The notes below the pieces were generated by a model. The model was not told the DNA's origin. It searched no databases and worked only from the letters and a program-made list of their open reading frames with translations. This document shows positions 36,846 to 45,747 of a stretch of 64,000 bases of DNA, one piece after another. A program made the translations under genes and the position numbers. The DNA comes from Saprospiraceae bacterium (GTDB taxonomy: Bacteria > Bacteroidota > Bacteroidia > Chitinophagales > Saprospiraceae), in assembly GCA_013214355.1 (NCBI GenBank), contig JABSSL010000013.1, positions 22,555-86,554 on the forward strand. The letters run 5' to 3'. The stretch's first letter is position 1. Each line of letters begins with the position of its first letter.

Positions 36846-37702
36846 GATATTCTTATCTTTTGCGTAGGATTATTCGCTTGGTTTAGATCTGTTTGGAAGG
36901 TCTCGACAATGAGTACCGAAATGTTGTCATGCCCCCCTCTTTGTTTAGCCAAATCAATCAAGGACTGAGAGGCTTGACTCATCTTATTGTGAGTAAGGAT
37001 ATGCTTCAGCTCCTCCTCTTTCACATACTCATATAAGCCATCGCTACAAATCACCAGTCTATCTCCGACCTCAAATCGTAGCTTGTGTTTTAGAAAGTCC
37101 GCTTGTAACTTTGGTGAGGTCCCCATCGCTCTTGTAACCACGTTGCGTTGAGGATGACTTAAGCTTTCCTCCTCCGTAATCTGGCCGGTGTCTAAAAGAT
37201 GCTGTACTAAGGTGTGATCATTGGATAACTGTATCACCTGATCTCCTTTCAATAAATAGGCTCTGCTATCTCCCACGTGGCCCAGATAGATTTCATCTTG
37301 TAAAAGAACCACTCCCGTACAAGTGGTACCCATCCCTTTAAACCGAGGATCTCTGGCGGCCCGCTGATAAATAGCTTTATTGGCTTTTTCGAAGGATTTT
37401 CGTAGCGCAGATTCAATGTTATTGTTAGCATCAAAGTAGGTTCTGCTAATAATATCCGTAGCCATTTTTGAGGCCAACTCTCCATAGCTATAGCCTCCCA
37501 TCCCATCCGCCACCAGTGCCAGACAACCATGACTAGCCCTAGTTTTAAGATCAAAGGGACGGATAAATACGAGGTGATCCTCATTATTGTCCCGTACAGA
37601 ACCTACATCCGTGAGCGCTACCGCTCGATAATCAATTGCGATTGGAGCTTGGTTTTTCGGGCGAGGTTCGGGTTTCTGTCTCTTCAGGAATGAAAATGCC
37701 AT
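36842..37702 (-). CDS. PP2C-type Ser/Thr protein phosphatase
   Basis: A 286-residue metal-dependent phosphatase. Metal ligands are in DNNED (38-42) and ADGMGG (65-70); further motifs are GMGTTCTGVVL, GHVGDSRAYLL, VVTRAMG and ICSDGLYEYV with the late Asp in GGHDNISVLIVE. It should reverse phosphorylation by the kinase encoded immediately downstream, with which it overlaps by 4 bases. No membrane segment is seen, so it is cytoplasmic. It is first in the five-gene transcript after the hairpin that follows the FHA-protease gene. Confidence 0.92.
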   Translation of the reverse strand: MAFSFLKRQKPEPRPKNQAPIAIDYRAVALTDVGSVRDNNEDHLVFIRPFDLKTRASHGCLALVADGMGGYSYGELASKMATDIISRTYFDANNNIESALRKSFEKANKAIYQRAARDPRFKGMGTTCTGVVLLQDEIYLGHVGDSRAYLLKGDQVIQLSNDHTLVQHLLDTGQITEEESLSHPQRNVVTRAMGTSPKLQADFLKHKLRFEVGDRLVICSDGLYEYVKEEELKHILTHNKMSQASQSLIDLAKQRGGHDNISVLIVETFQTDLNQANNPTQKIRIS

Positions 37703-37757
37703 AGCCGGAGAATATTTTGTTTGAATGAATTCCTTGGATTTGTAAGGTGTTTCGGAA

Positions 37758-37799
37758 GAAGTTATGTCTCAGCTTATATTTTCGCTGAAACATAACTTC
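37758..37799. terminator. Long hairpin between the FHA-protease and PP2C genes
   Basis: GAAGTTATGTCTCAGC (37758-37773) pairs with GCTGAAACATAACTTC (37784-37799), 16 pairs with one wobble/mismatch and a ten-base AT-rich loop. It probably ends or attenuates the upstream transcript, though no strong T-run follows. Confidence 0.6.
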
Positions 37800-37811
37800 A
37801 ACTGTTTCGAT

Positions 37812-39494
37812 TTATTGAATTACCGGTGTCAAGTGCATCAAGTCTAGACCGTATTTGATTGGAATGGCGAATGTAATTCTAGCTCCTTCGGCCGAAGTAG
37901 TTGAGGCGGCAAAGATGGCGATGACTTTTCCATCTTTATCAAAAACAGGTCCTCCACTATTTCCTGCACCAGTTTCGCTGGCTGTCAGCTGGTAGTATTC
38001 ACCCATTGGACTGTAATAGCCGCTTAGTTCGGCATTATTAGATAGATTACTTCCTCTAATGATCTTACCAATGGTACCATCTGTAATGGTTGGATCAGGT
38101 ACAACTTTGACTTCTCCTGCAGCTCTACCAAATTCTTGCGTAGCTCGTCCATAGATTACCGTTGGAGAGATTCCTGGATAACCCATTACGGCAATCTTTT
38201 GCCCTTGTACGGCTTCTGCTCCATCCTCCTTCAGTTCTACGGGTGCAAACTCTGCCATGTGATCCACTTTGATCATTGCTACATCATGATTAGAACTTGA
38301 TTGTACCATTCTAGCATTGATTCTGGAATCTGTTTTCGCGAAGGTGACGTTCATGTAAGTGCTCTCTCCTGCCAAGATCTTTCCAGAAACAGGCTCTCTT
38401 CCGAAGAATTTGGATTCAGAGGGTATCCATCTGGCTGGGGCTTTCACTCGGCCGGTTATCTTCCACTTTCCTTCAACCCTTTGATATAGCAAGCCCTGAG
38501 AAGCTTCGCGTGGGAAAGTGTAAGGGTATTTCCAAGGTTCAGCGATGTGCTTATTGGTAAGGATGTAACCATCTTCATCTACGATGAAACCCGTACCAGA
38601 GAGGGATGACATAGCAATAGGAGCTCCCTCTACCACATCTTTCTTCAATCCTAGCAATGGCTCTATCACACCAGGCTCCATTTCAATAAACAGTGGCATT
38701 ACATATTCCTTTCCGGTTTTTTCATCCTTCTGGCGAGTATACTGATGGTAGATATCGTCTCCGGTAGGTGCATGGATCAATTTGAACCCAAACTCGATAA
38801 ATACTACCTTATCGGTGTTTTCCTTGGCAATTCTTGCAGGAGAAAAGGCTTCTTCCACTACCGTGGTGGTATTGGTGATTACTTTCACCGTATCGGTTCC
38901 CGCTGTAAAGTCATCTTTGGAAGGGATTAATTGATCTTTAAAAGTATATCCTAAAGCTGTAGTCACTAAAAGGATAGCCCCAATAACAGAGATTAAGGTT
39001 TTTTGAGATCGCTTGCGTTCGGTGAAAATCGCTCGCTCAAAGGTTTCCTTACCGATCCCTTGCTTAGCAGGAGTGGTTTCTACAATACTGTGCTCCATAG
39101 TAGGATCTGCTGCTGGAATTTGAATCAATTGCGTAGCTGCTTCCCCAACTGGGCTAGGATTAAGGTCAAATTGAAAACGTGGTCCCTTGGCGCCTAAAGA
39201 CACCTCATCTCCTGGGCGTAGATGGTGACTCCCCGTAATCTTTTGTCCGTTTACATAAGTGCCGTTCAGACTATTGTGATCGGTAATTGTGAAGGTCCCA
39301 GCTGTTTCTCCCCTTTCAATTGCACCATGTTCTCGGCTTACAGCGCTGTCCTGATCAACATCAAATTGCAGTTGATTGTGCGCAGCACGCCCGAAGCTAA
39401 TCGTATTGTTATCCTGATAATCAAATTCCTCAATTTGATTCGCCTTACTCCCACTCAGGTGTCTAATGATGATTTGTTTTATCTCCTTGTTCAT
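37812..39494 (-). CDS. FHA domain - transmembrane - trypsin-like serine protease
   Basis: A 560-residue signalling protease. The N-terminal FHA domain (about 5-110) has ISFGRAAHN, SREHG and NGTYVNG, the phosphothreonine-binding loops. One TM segment (167-184) puts the rest in the periplasm. The HtrA/trypsin-like domain has H316 (GYILTNKHIAEP), D404 (SSSNHDVAMIKV) and S513 (GAGNSGGPVFDK), a complete triad, with an unusually long insert between His and Asp. No PDZ domain follows. The FHA domain should read phosphorylation by the nearby kinase, linking cytoplasmic state to periplasmic proteolysis; that link is inferred. Confidence 0.9.
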   Translation of the reverse strand: MNKEIKQIIIRHLSGSKANQIEEFDYQDNNTISFGRAAHNQLQFDVDQDSAVSREHGAIERGETAGTFTITDHNSLNGTYVNGQKITGSHHLRPGDEVSLGAKGPRFQFDLNPSPVGEAATQLIQIPAADPTMEHSIVETTPAKQGIGKETFERAIFTERKRSQKTLISVIGAILLVTTALGYTFKDQLIPSKDDFTAGTDTVKVITNTTTVVEEAFSPARIAKENTDKVVFIEFGFKLIHAPTGDDIYHQYTRQKDEKTGKEYVMPLFIEMEPGVIEPLLGLKKDVVEGAPIAMSSLSGTGFIVDEDGYILTNKHIAEPWKYPYTFPREASQGLLYQRVEGKWKITGRVKAPARWIPSESKFFGREPVSGKILAGESTYMNVTFAKTDSRINARMVQSSSNHDVAMIKVDHMAEFAPVELKEDGAEAVQGQKIAVMGYPGISPTVIYGRATQEFGRAAGEVKVVPDPTITDGTIGKIIRGSNLSNNAELSGYYSPMGEYYQLTASETGAGNSGGPVFDKDGKVIAIFAASTTSAEGARITFAIPIKYGLDLMHLTPVIQ

Positions 39495-39610
39495 GACTAT
39501 ATTTTTTAATAATTGTTATTAAATCAAGTATGACACAAAGATGGGGCGGAATGCACGCCTGGGAAATAGAGGTTTGCCTGGGAATTCGATTAAGAAAGCC
39601 TGGATATTTT

Positions 39611-39630
39611 TCTATAGGTTTTCCTATAGA
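39611..39630. promoter_or_regulatory. Palindrome upstream of the FHA-protease gene
   Basis: TCTATAGG-TTTT-CCTATAGA is a perfect 8+4+8 inverted repeat about 117 bases before the FHA-protease start. It could be an operator or a small hairpin. The remaining 39495-39857 gap (363 bases) is AT-rich and I see no gene in it. Confidence 0.35.
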
Positions 39631-39857
39631 TGAATTCTTTATCTATGGTATGTTGCTTAAGAAATAAGAGGGAAAGATGCCGTTTCAGCTTGAGTAAGGA
39701 GAAAAGAAACACTACATAAATCTATGACTATCAACAACTAATAATCAAAATACAGAAATAAAAAAACACAGCGGGACCTTAATGGAGGTTTGGAAGACGG
39801 GGATTGAATTTTGTCGTTAACATGATTTTGAAAGCCAGTGTATTGAGTCGATGTAGC

Positions 39858-40514
39858 CTAGTGATCGGCTAGGTAAACTTCAATTTGCGCCTTCAAGGCT
39901 TCGGATTCTTCTATTACTAGTTGGTAGTCTCTCAATTTTTGCCCCACTAAGGATTGATAAATAATCAGTGTATTTTGAAGCACCAGGAGTTCCCCGTCCG
40001 GAAGCAGCCGCATGTTCAACAGGTCTGTATTAAATCGTAGCCAAGTCACCAATTCATCCAAAAAATAATCCGCTTGGATTTCATTCTTGCTGATGGTCTC
40101 TTGAACTCTCCCATCATAAAAGTCACTCAGCGTCTTCTGCAATTGGGGATCATCAATCAGTTTGAGCTTTCCGGAGGACTTCATGGAATTGTAGATGGAA
40201 TTATTGGGAGCATAATTTTCTACCTGTAAGATGGATGGTAATTTACCTTCCGCAGCTCCGACATTATTGGTAGATAAAAATAGAAGGAGGCTATCTACGT
40301 CTTCTTGATAATTTCTATTAAACGGAATCTGGTAATCTTCAAAAGACTTAATATCTGCCTCAAGGTCATTCACCATAGAACGCATCAATAATCGGGCTTC
40401 CTTACGCTCCTCATTCGTCTTACCTCTAGCATCAACGTAAAAGGCTAGATAAACGCCCAGTATGACAGCTATGAAATTCAGGAGATGATTTAACCAATTG
40501 TATCTTTTCTTCAT
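39858..40514 (-). CDS. DUF6090-like single-pass membrane protein
   Basis: A 218-residue protein with one N-terminal TM segment (about 10-27, HLLNFIAVILGVYLAFYVD) followed by EERKEARLLMRSMVNDLEAD and a largely helical extracytoplasmic part. This start pattern is common in a Bacteroidota family I associate with DUF6090. Conserved-looking features include the stretch NSIYNSMKSSGKLKLIDDPQ and the C-terminal helix. The function is unknown. The gene stands alone. Confidence 0.6.
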   Translation of the reverse strand: MKKRYNWLNHLLNFIAVILGVYLAFYVDARGKTNEERKEARLLMRSMVNDLEADIKSFEDYQIPFNRNYQEDVDSLLLFLSTNNVGAAEGKLPSILQVENYAPNNSIYNSMKSSGKLKLIDDPQLQKTLSDFYDGRVQETISKNEIQADYFLDELVTWLRFNTDLLNMRLLPDGELLVLQNTLIIYQSLVGQKLRDYQLVIEESEALKAQIEVYLADH

Positions 40515-40731
40515 CTTTTACTTGGATTCAAGACTTCTACAAGAAAGCCCTTATTTTGCCAGACTCCAATAAATATACGGCAAAAATCAATGGTACAATT
40601 CGTACTTATTATGGCCAAGATAACTTCTGTAGGAACAGCAGTATACACATTATGTTTTCGCAAGAGAAAGGAAGAGAAACTAATAATGAAAAATTCTTCA
40701 GGAGGGATAAATAGTAAAGGAGGAACGCCAT

Positions 40732-40767
40732 CCAGTGTAAGGGGCTATTAGTGCACCCTTACACTGG
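40732..40767. terminator. Perfect 12-bp hairpin downstream of the subtilase gene
   Basis: CCAGTGTAAGGG (40732-40743) is the exact reverse complement of CCCTTACACTGG (40756-40767), loop 12 bases. It lies 59 bases past the subtilase stop, a terminator position, but no T-run follows on either strand. Nothing else is seen in 40515-40825. Confidence 0.5.
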
Positions 40768-40825
40768 TTTCGCATTCCCCCTATTTTTCTTGTTCAATTT
40801 GATACAACCTTCAAACCATTTCGGT

Positions 40826-42214
40826 TTACTTCGGTCGCATCACATGTAAGTTATGAATATGGGGGGTTACTTTAAAATAGTGGTATCCTTTCTTCCGCTT
40901 TCCCCCACATAGTAAGGCTCCAGAAAAATTAGGTGCAGCCATGGAAGTTCCTGACATGTATCGATATCCTCCATTTTTATAAGTAGAATATATGTTATCC
41001 CCCGGAGCGGCATAGTCAACTGGCGGCTTTCCAAAATTGGAAAATTGATTAGCGAACGGACTCCACCACCAAGATTTGCCTTGTTGAGTAGCCGCAATAG
41101 TATAGACCCTGCGGGCATTTAGTCTCGCCGGATGGTATTCCCTAGCGTGTAGCTTATCATTACCTGCGGCAATTACAACAGAGACACCTTTAGCGCCCAA
41201 CCTCTTGATAGCTCTTTCGACTAAGGTCTCAGGAGCGCTAGGGGAGATCTTTCCACCGATGCTGAAGTTGACCACATCACCCGCAATACTGTTGTTGTAT
41301 ACCCAGTTTAGCCCCGCGATGAACCAGGAATAAGAGCCTCGATTACTTGAGTTCAACACTTTGATAGGGACAACCGTGGCACCTGCCGCAACTCCTACTG
41401 CTCCATAACTATTGTTTTTGGCTGCCGCAATTCCTGCCACATGAGAACCATGCCCATGGTCGTCTTCAGCACTGCTGGTCCCAGGCACGTAGGTCTTGGC
41501 ATAGGTACGGTTCACATTCAAGTCTGGATGGTTTAGGTCAATACCTGAATCTAATACCCAAATCCATTTGTCATAACCCGTACAGTCACAGACCCCAGTC
41601 ACCCAATTGCCATAATCTGCATATTGCCCTGCCCAAGCTTCTGGGTTATACCGATCCACAATGGGTCCGGCACTGACGTACATACCTTCCATTTCCTGAT
41701 CTTGAAAAGCAGTAGCCGTGTTTTTGGCACTTTTGGCTCGCTTAAGCCAAGTCGCAGCGCCTGATTTTTTGGGTTTTAGTTTGACGGTAAATCCACTTTG
41801 CGCACCGGTAAAGATCTCTCCAATCTCATCATTGCTGAGACCCAAGGTTTCAATGGCGTACTTTCTAATCGTCTTTTCCGCCGCAGCCTGATGTTTCTTA
41901 GCAGCCGCAGCTTGGCTGGCGCGACTACCCGATTTTGTTGTCTTCTTACTGGCTAGAGGAGCAACAAAATCGTCATTCAATACTACTATATAGCTATTTG
42001 GAATCTTCTTTCCTGGTGAAACTTTACTTTTCATCACCGGAACAGCTGCTACGCCTTTTGGAGCAGTTACTTTTTCCGCCGCGGCCTTCGCTTCTTGAAT
42101 AATCTGGCTTTTTTCGGTAAGAATATCTCCACGACTTGGTTTTCCTGGGTCCTGGGCAATGCCCATAGTAGCTAGCAAGGAAAAACCGAATAAAACTAGA
42201 ACTAATTTTCTCAT
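40826..42214 (-). CDS. Secreted S8 family serine peptidase (subtilase)
   Basis: A 462-residue exported protease. Signal peptide 1-20 (ATMGIAQ). Residues about 72-150 are an I9-type propeptide (NSYIVVLNDDF... ending GFTVKLKPKK), an inhibitor and chaperone removed on maturation. The catalytic domain has D222 (IWVLDSGIDLNHPDL), H255 (HGHGSHVAG), oxyanion N352 (IAAGND) and S424 (SGTSMAAPNFSG), a complete proteinase-K-like triad. The C-terminus ends about 38 residues after the Ser, with no sorting domain, so it is probably a released enzyme. Between residues 85 and 115 is a Lys/Ala/Ser-rich insert. Confidence 0.92.
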   Translation of the reverse strand: MRKLVLVLFGFSLLATMGIAQDPGKPSRGDILTEKSQIIQEAKAAAEKVTAPKGVAAVPVMKSKVSPGKKIPNSYIVVLNDDFVAPLASKKTTKSGSRASQAAAAKKHQAAAEKTIRKYAIETLGLSNDEIGEIFTGAQSGFTVKLKPKKSGAATWLKRAKSAKNTATAFQDQEMEGMYVSAGPIVDRYNPEAWAGQYADYGNWVTGVCDCTGYDKWIWVLDSGIDLNHPDLNVNRTYAKTYVPGTSSAEDDHGHGSHVAGIAAAKNNSYGAVGVAAGATVVPIKVLNSSNRGSYSWFIAGLNWVYNNSIAGDVVNFSIGGKISPSAPETLVERAIKRLGAKGVSVVIAAGNDKLHAREYHPARLNARRVYTIAATQQGKSWWWSPFANQFSNFGKPPVDYAAPGDNIYSTYKNGGYRYMSGTSMAAPNFSGALLCGGKRKKGYHYFKVTPHIHNLHVMRPK

Positions 42215-42505
42215 AATAAAGCGTTTTCTGAGGAAACATATAAGGTATACAAGTGAATACTTTATACACTTCAGGATGTATAAGATGTTGTTAATGTTCG
42301 TATCTGGGCTCTCGAGAATTGATACTCAAAAGTAGGCCTAGCCAAGGATAGCTAGAACAACATCTTGATGTGGGCGCTAGCATTTTTCCCTTGGATTTTT
42401 TTGGTAAAGCGTACCAAAAGCCGCATCTAGGATCTAGCTTGTTCCAAATTCCTTATCTTTTGGACCAATGGATACATCTAATACTTCTTTTCAAGCCTTG
42501 TAATT

Positions 42506-43414
42506 ATGAGTTTCACCGCAGATAATATGCCTAACCAGGCCGGAAAAACCTTTATCGTCACCGGAGCCAATGCGGGCCTTGGTTATGAAACAGCACTGGG
42601 ACTGGCCAAAAAAGATGCTACTGTTGTTTTAGCTTGCCGTTCGGAGGCTAAGGCAGAAGCCGCAAAAAATAAGATCTTGAAGAAAGCCCCGAAGGCTGAT
42701 CTACATATCGAACTGGTCGATCTGACCGACCTGGATTCCGTCAAGCGATTCTCTGACAATTTTCAATCTCGCTTCGATAAGCTGGACGTATTGATCAACA
42801 ATGCCGGGGTGATGGTGCCTCCGTACACACAAACGAGTGATGGTTTCGAACTACAAATGGGTGCCAATTACTTTGGGCATTTCCTACTGACAGGTCTTTT
42901 ACTGGATGCTTTGAAACAAACCAAGGACTCTAGAGTAGTGACCTTAAGTTCCTTGGCTCATGTGCAGGGCAGTATAAATTTTGATGATCTACACTGGGAA
43001 GCATCCTATTCTAAACTCAAAGCCTATCAGCAAAGCAAACTCGCCTGCCTCATCTTCACACTGGAGTTACAAAGAAGATTGGAAGCCGCAAAAGCAGGTC
43101 CGATATCGGTGGCTGCTCACCCCGGGGTCTCTCCGACCGAATTGGTCAGGCACATTCCTAACCTGATGGTCTATGTGCTAACCCCATTGTTTTTGCTGGT
43201 TAGCCATAAACCCGCCAAGGGAGCATTGCCAACTTTAATGGCAGCAGTACAACAAGGTGTACAAGGCGGAGATTACTATGGACCTACTGGCTATAATGAA
43301 ATGAAAGGTAAGCCGGGGACCGCCAAAATAGCTTCGCATGCCAAGGATGAAGAGATTGCAAAAAAACTTTGGGCCCTATCTGAAGATTTGACGGGGATTA
43401 AATACTCCTTCTAG
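42506..43414 (+). CDS. Short-chain dehydrogenase/reductase
   Basis: A 302-residue NAD(P)-dependent oxidoreductase resembling retinol-dehydrogenase/WWOX-like SDRs. The coenzyme loop is TGANAGLG, followed by CRSEAKAE (Arg suggesting NADPH), then NNAGV; the active site is SSLAH...Y-QQS-K (AYQQSKLACL). The late GVSPTELVRHIP is the usual substrate-loop region. The substrate is unknown. It lies 38 bases before the phosphotransferase gene on the same strand, likely one transcript. Confidence 0.88.
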   Translation: MSFTADNMPNQAGKTFIVTGANAGLGYETALGLAKKDATVVLACRSEAKAEAAKNKILKKAPKADLHIELVDLTDLDSVKRFSDNFQSRFDKLDVLINNAGVMVPPYTQTSDGFELQMGANYFGHFLLTGLLLDALKQTKDSRVVTLSSLAHVQGSINFDDLHWEASYSKLKAYQQSKLACLIFTLELQRRLEAAKAGPISVAAHPGVSPTELVRHIPNLMVYVLTPLFLLVSHKPAKGALPTLMAAVQQGVQGGDYYGPTGYNEMKGKPGTAKIASHAKDEEIAKKLWALSEDLTGIKYSF

Positions 43415-43452
43415 AAAGAAGTTCAGAGCTACCTTATAAAATTGCATGATTC

Positions 43453-44490
43453 ATGGATACCGCTAAAGAGATACGGAAAGGAGAAGCACTAGATTGGCAA
43501 AAATTAGAGGACTATCTAAGAGCCGTCCTTGATGGAATTGACGGTGAGATGTCAGTAGCTCAATTTCACGGCGGACATGCCAATCTGACCTACCTAATCA
43601 CTTTTGGAAGCAGAGCATTTGTGGTTCGTCGACCTCCTTTCGGGAAAATTGCCCCTGGAGCACATGATATGAAGCGGGAATATAAGGTATTGTCCAAATT
43701 ATTTGAGCATTACCCTAGAGCTCCTAGAGCCTTTCATTTATGTGAAGATGAAACCGTCATTGGAGCCCGCTTCGTGGTGCTTGAAAAAAGGTCTGGCGTG
43801 GTGGTGCGGACGAAAGTCATCCCCGAATTCCAGTCATTTGAAAAAGTCGAAGAAAGACTGGTGACAGCCATGATGAAAGCCATGGCCGAATTGCACCTGG
43901 TCGATCATGAAGCCGCTGATCTAGCCAATCTGGGTCGGCCCGAGGGGTTCGTGGAAAGGCAGTTGAAAGGTTGGGCGCAAAGATGGGAATTGTCCAAATC
44001 AGCTGACAATGTGCATATGGACGCAGTACTGCAGTTGCTACAATCGACTATTCCGAAGGAACAAAGGGTATCCATTATTCACAATGATATCAAACTAGAT
44101 AACTGCCAGTTCCAGCCTGATAACCCTGATGAGGTTACTTCGATCTTCGATTGGGACATGTGCACGCTTGGAGATCCACTTATTGACCTTGGAACCACCC
44201 TCAGTTATTACCCGGACCACACAAAGAAAAAGCTAAAAAATCTTCCGGTCCAATTACATGGTAACTTCCCACCGAAGGAATTTCTAATTGAACAATATCG
44301 AGTCCATTCGGGGCTTTCGATGGAAAATATGGCATGGTACGAAGCCTTTGCCTATTGGAAGGGCGCCATCGTTGCACAACAACTATTTAGACGCTACCTT
44401 AATGGTGCTACCAAGGACAAGCGCATGGCGGGCTTCGAAACCGCCATGCAGGAGATGGCCAAACTGGCTCATCAAATCCTTGAACATTAG
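43453..44490 (+). CDS. APH-type phosphotransferase (ACAD10/FadE36-like)
   Basis: A 345-residue protein kinase-like-fold phosphotransferase. N-terminal QFHGGHANLTYLITFG and FVVRRPPFGKIAPGAHDMKR form the nucleotide lobe; the catalytic segment is SIIHNDIKLDNCQF with IFDWDMCTLGDPLIDLG binding metal. These features match the ACAD10/11 N-terminal phosphotransferase group, associated with 4-hydroxy fatty acid breakdown in animals and Mycobacterium. Pairing with an SDR would suit degradation of an unusual hydroxy acid, but this is only an inference. Confidence 0.8.
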   Translation: MDTAKEIRKGEALDWQKLEDYLRAVLDGIDGEMSVAQFHGGHANLTYLITFGSRAFVVRRPPFGKIAPGAHDMKREYKVLSKLFEHYPRAPRAFHLCEDETVIGARFVVLEKRSGVVVRTKVIPEFQSFEKVEERLVTAMMKAMAELHLVDHEAADLANLGRPEGFVERQLKGWAQRWELSKSADNVHMDAVLQLLQSTIPKEQRVSIIHNDIKLDNCQFQPDNPDEVTSIFDWDMCTLGDPLIDLGTTLSYYPDHTKKKLKNLPVQLHGNFPPKEFLIEQYRVHSGLSMENMAWYEAFAYWKGAIVAQQLFRRYLNGATKDKRMAGFETAMQEMAKLAHQILEH

Positions 44491-44493
44491 GGA

Positions 44494-45567
44494 TCATTTC
44501 TCCATAGCTGGTATGATAAAATCGCTCACTATCTCATTGGTATAGGGATGTGCGTTTCTATTGTTGTAGTTGGTCGTGGTGATTACTACAGACACGTCTA
44601 GATCAGGGATTACCAGTACCTTCTGCCCTCCATTTCCAGACATGTAATAGGTCTTGTAAGACTTCTCCTGTCCGTATTCTCTCAACCAAAACAGATAGCC
44701 ATAGTCAATACCCTCCTGAATACGCGCCTTGGGAGTGGTAGCCTTCTTGAGCCAGTCGGCGGGTATGATCTCTTGGCCCTTCCACTTACCTTCATTCAAG
44801 CATAGTTGGCCCAGCTTCAGTAGGTCTCTGCTTCGATATTGGCTCCCACCGGCGGTATTCAGCGTCCCTTCTGGGCTATAACCTAGTTCATAGTCTGTTA
44901 TCTCCAGTGGGTCAAATAGATGCTTTTCCGCAAACTGATCCAACTTCTCCCCAATTGCTACCTGAACAATTTCGGCAACCGCTGCTGCGCCAGCTGAGCA
45001 GTAGCTAAAAGCTCGTCCATAGGGTTGGTCTGCAGGTTTAGGCTCGAATGGATAGGATCGGATAGGCAAATCCAGCAGAAAACTGGTCCAGTCCTCTATG
45101 ATATACATCCGTTCTTCATTTCCTCGAGAGAAACTATTCCAGTCATTGCACTCCAGGATAGAACTCATCGTCAATAAATCCTCAATTGTAATATTTTCCT
45201 TTCTAGGATCTGGATTTTGTGCGGGGAGCTTATGCTTGAGGTATTTGAAAATCTTCTCTTGTTCGGATGTCATGTGCCCCTCCCGAATCGCAATTCCCAT
45301 CAACAAGGTAGCCATCGTTTTGGTGGCCGAACGAGTATTGTGTTTTGAGTCTTGATTGCGGCCATTATAGTATTTTTCATAAACAACCTGTCCCTTCTTG
45401 GCGACTAGTATGCTGGTAATCTGCTCAAATTTTCCAGCCAATACGGCACTATCTAATTTCTGTAGATGCTCATCAGCAGAAGCTTTAGGCTTAGAAAAAT
45501 TCAATTGTGCAAAAGCAGTTTGTTGCAATAGGAATAAGAAAAAAAAACTGAAACTAACTCTATACAT
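44494..45567 (-). CDS. Secreted beta-lactamase-like serine hydrolase
   Basis: The frame extends to 45684, but a signal peptide starts at ATG 45567 (MYRVSFSFFFLFLLQQTAFA), giving about 357 residues. The serine beta-lactamase/PBP fold has the nucleophile in SATK (in NTRSATKTMATLLMG); YCS (AFSYCSAGAAAVAE) takes the place of the usual YxN; the third motif region is MSGNGGQKVLVIPDLD. Such class C-like proteins are mostly esterases or D-amino peptidases rather than true beta-lactamases. It converges with the phosphotransferase gene, with 3 bases between stops. Confidence 0.82.
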   Translation of the reverse strand: MYRVSFSFFFLFLLQQTAFAQLNFSKPKASADEHLQKLDSAVLAGKFEQITSILVAKKGQVVYEKYYNGRNQDSKHNTRSATKTMATLLMGIAIREGHMTSEQEKIFKYLKHKLPAQNPDPRKENITIEDLLTMSSILECNDWNSFSRGNEERMYIIEDWTSFLLDLPIRSYPFEPKPADQPYGRAFSYCSAGAAAVAEIVQVAIGEKLDQFAEKHLFDPLEITDYELGYSPEGTLNTAGGSQYRSRDLLKLGQLCLNEGKWKGQEIIPADWLKKATTPKARIQEGIDYGYLFWLREYGQEKSYKTYYMSGNGGQKVLVIPDLDVSVVITTTNYNNRNAHPYTNEIVSDFIIPAMEK

Positions 45568-45747
45568 TCGTCGAGTGTTTTGGGTGAAAATTGTACTTGT
45601 GAGCGCAATGTACGGGTCTTGTTTTTCAGAAAATAGAATAGAATTAACATCAGGCCAGCCCTTTGCAGGATAGTAACTTGCCATCTTGGAGTCTTTCTAT
45701 TCCGTAGAGGTCAGGGCTAAAAATGACTTTGGCCTCCAACCAGCAAA

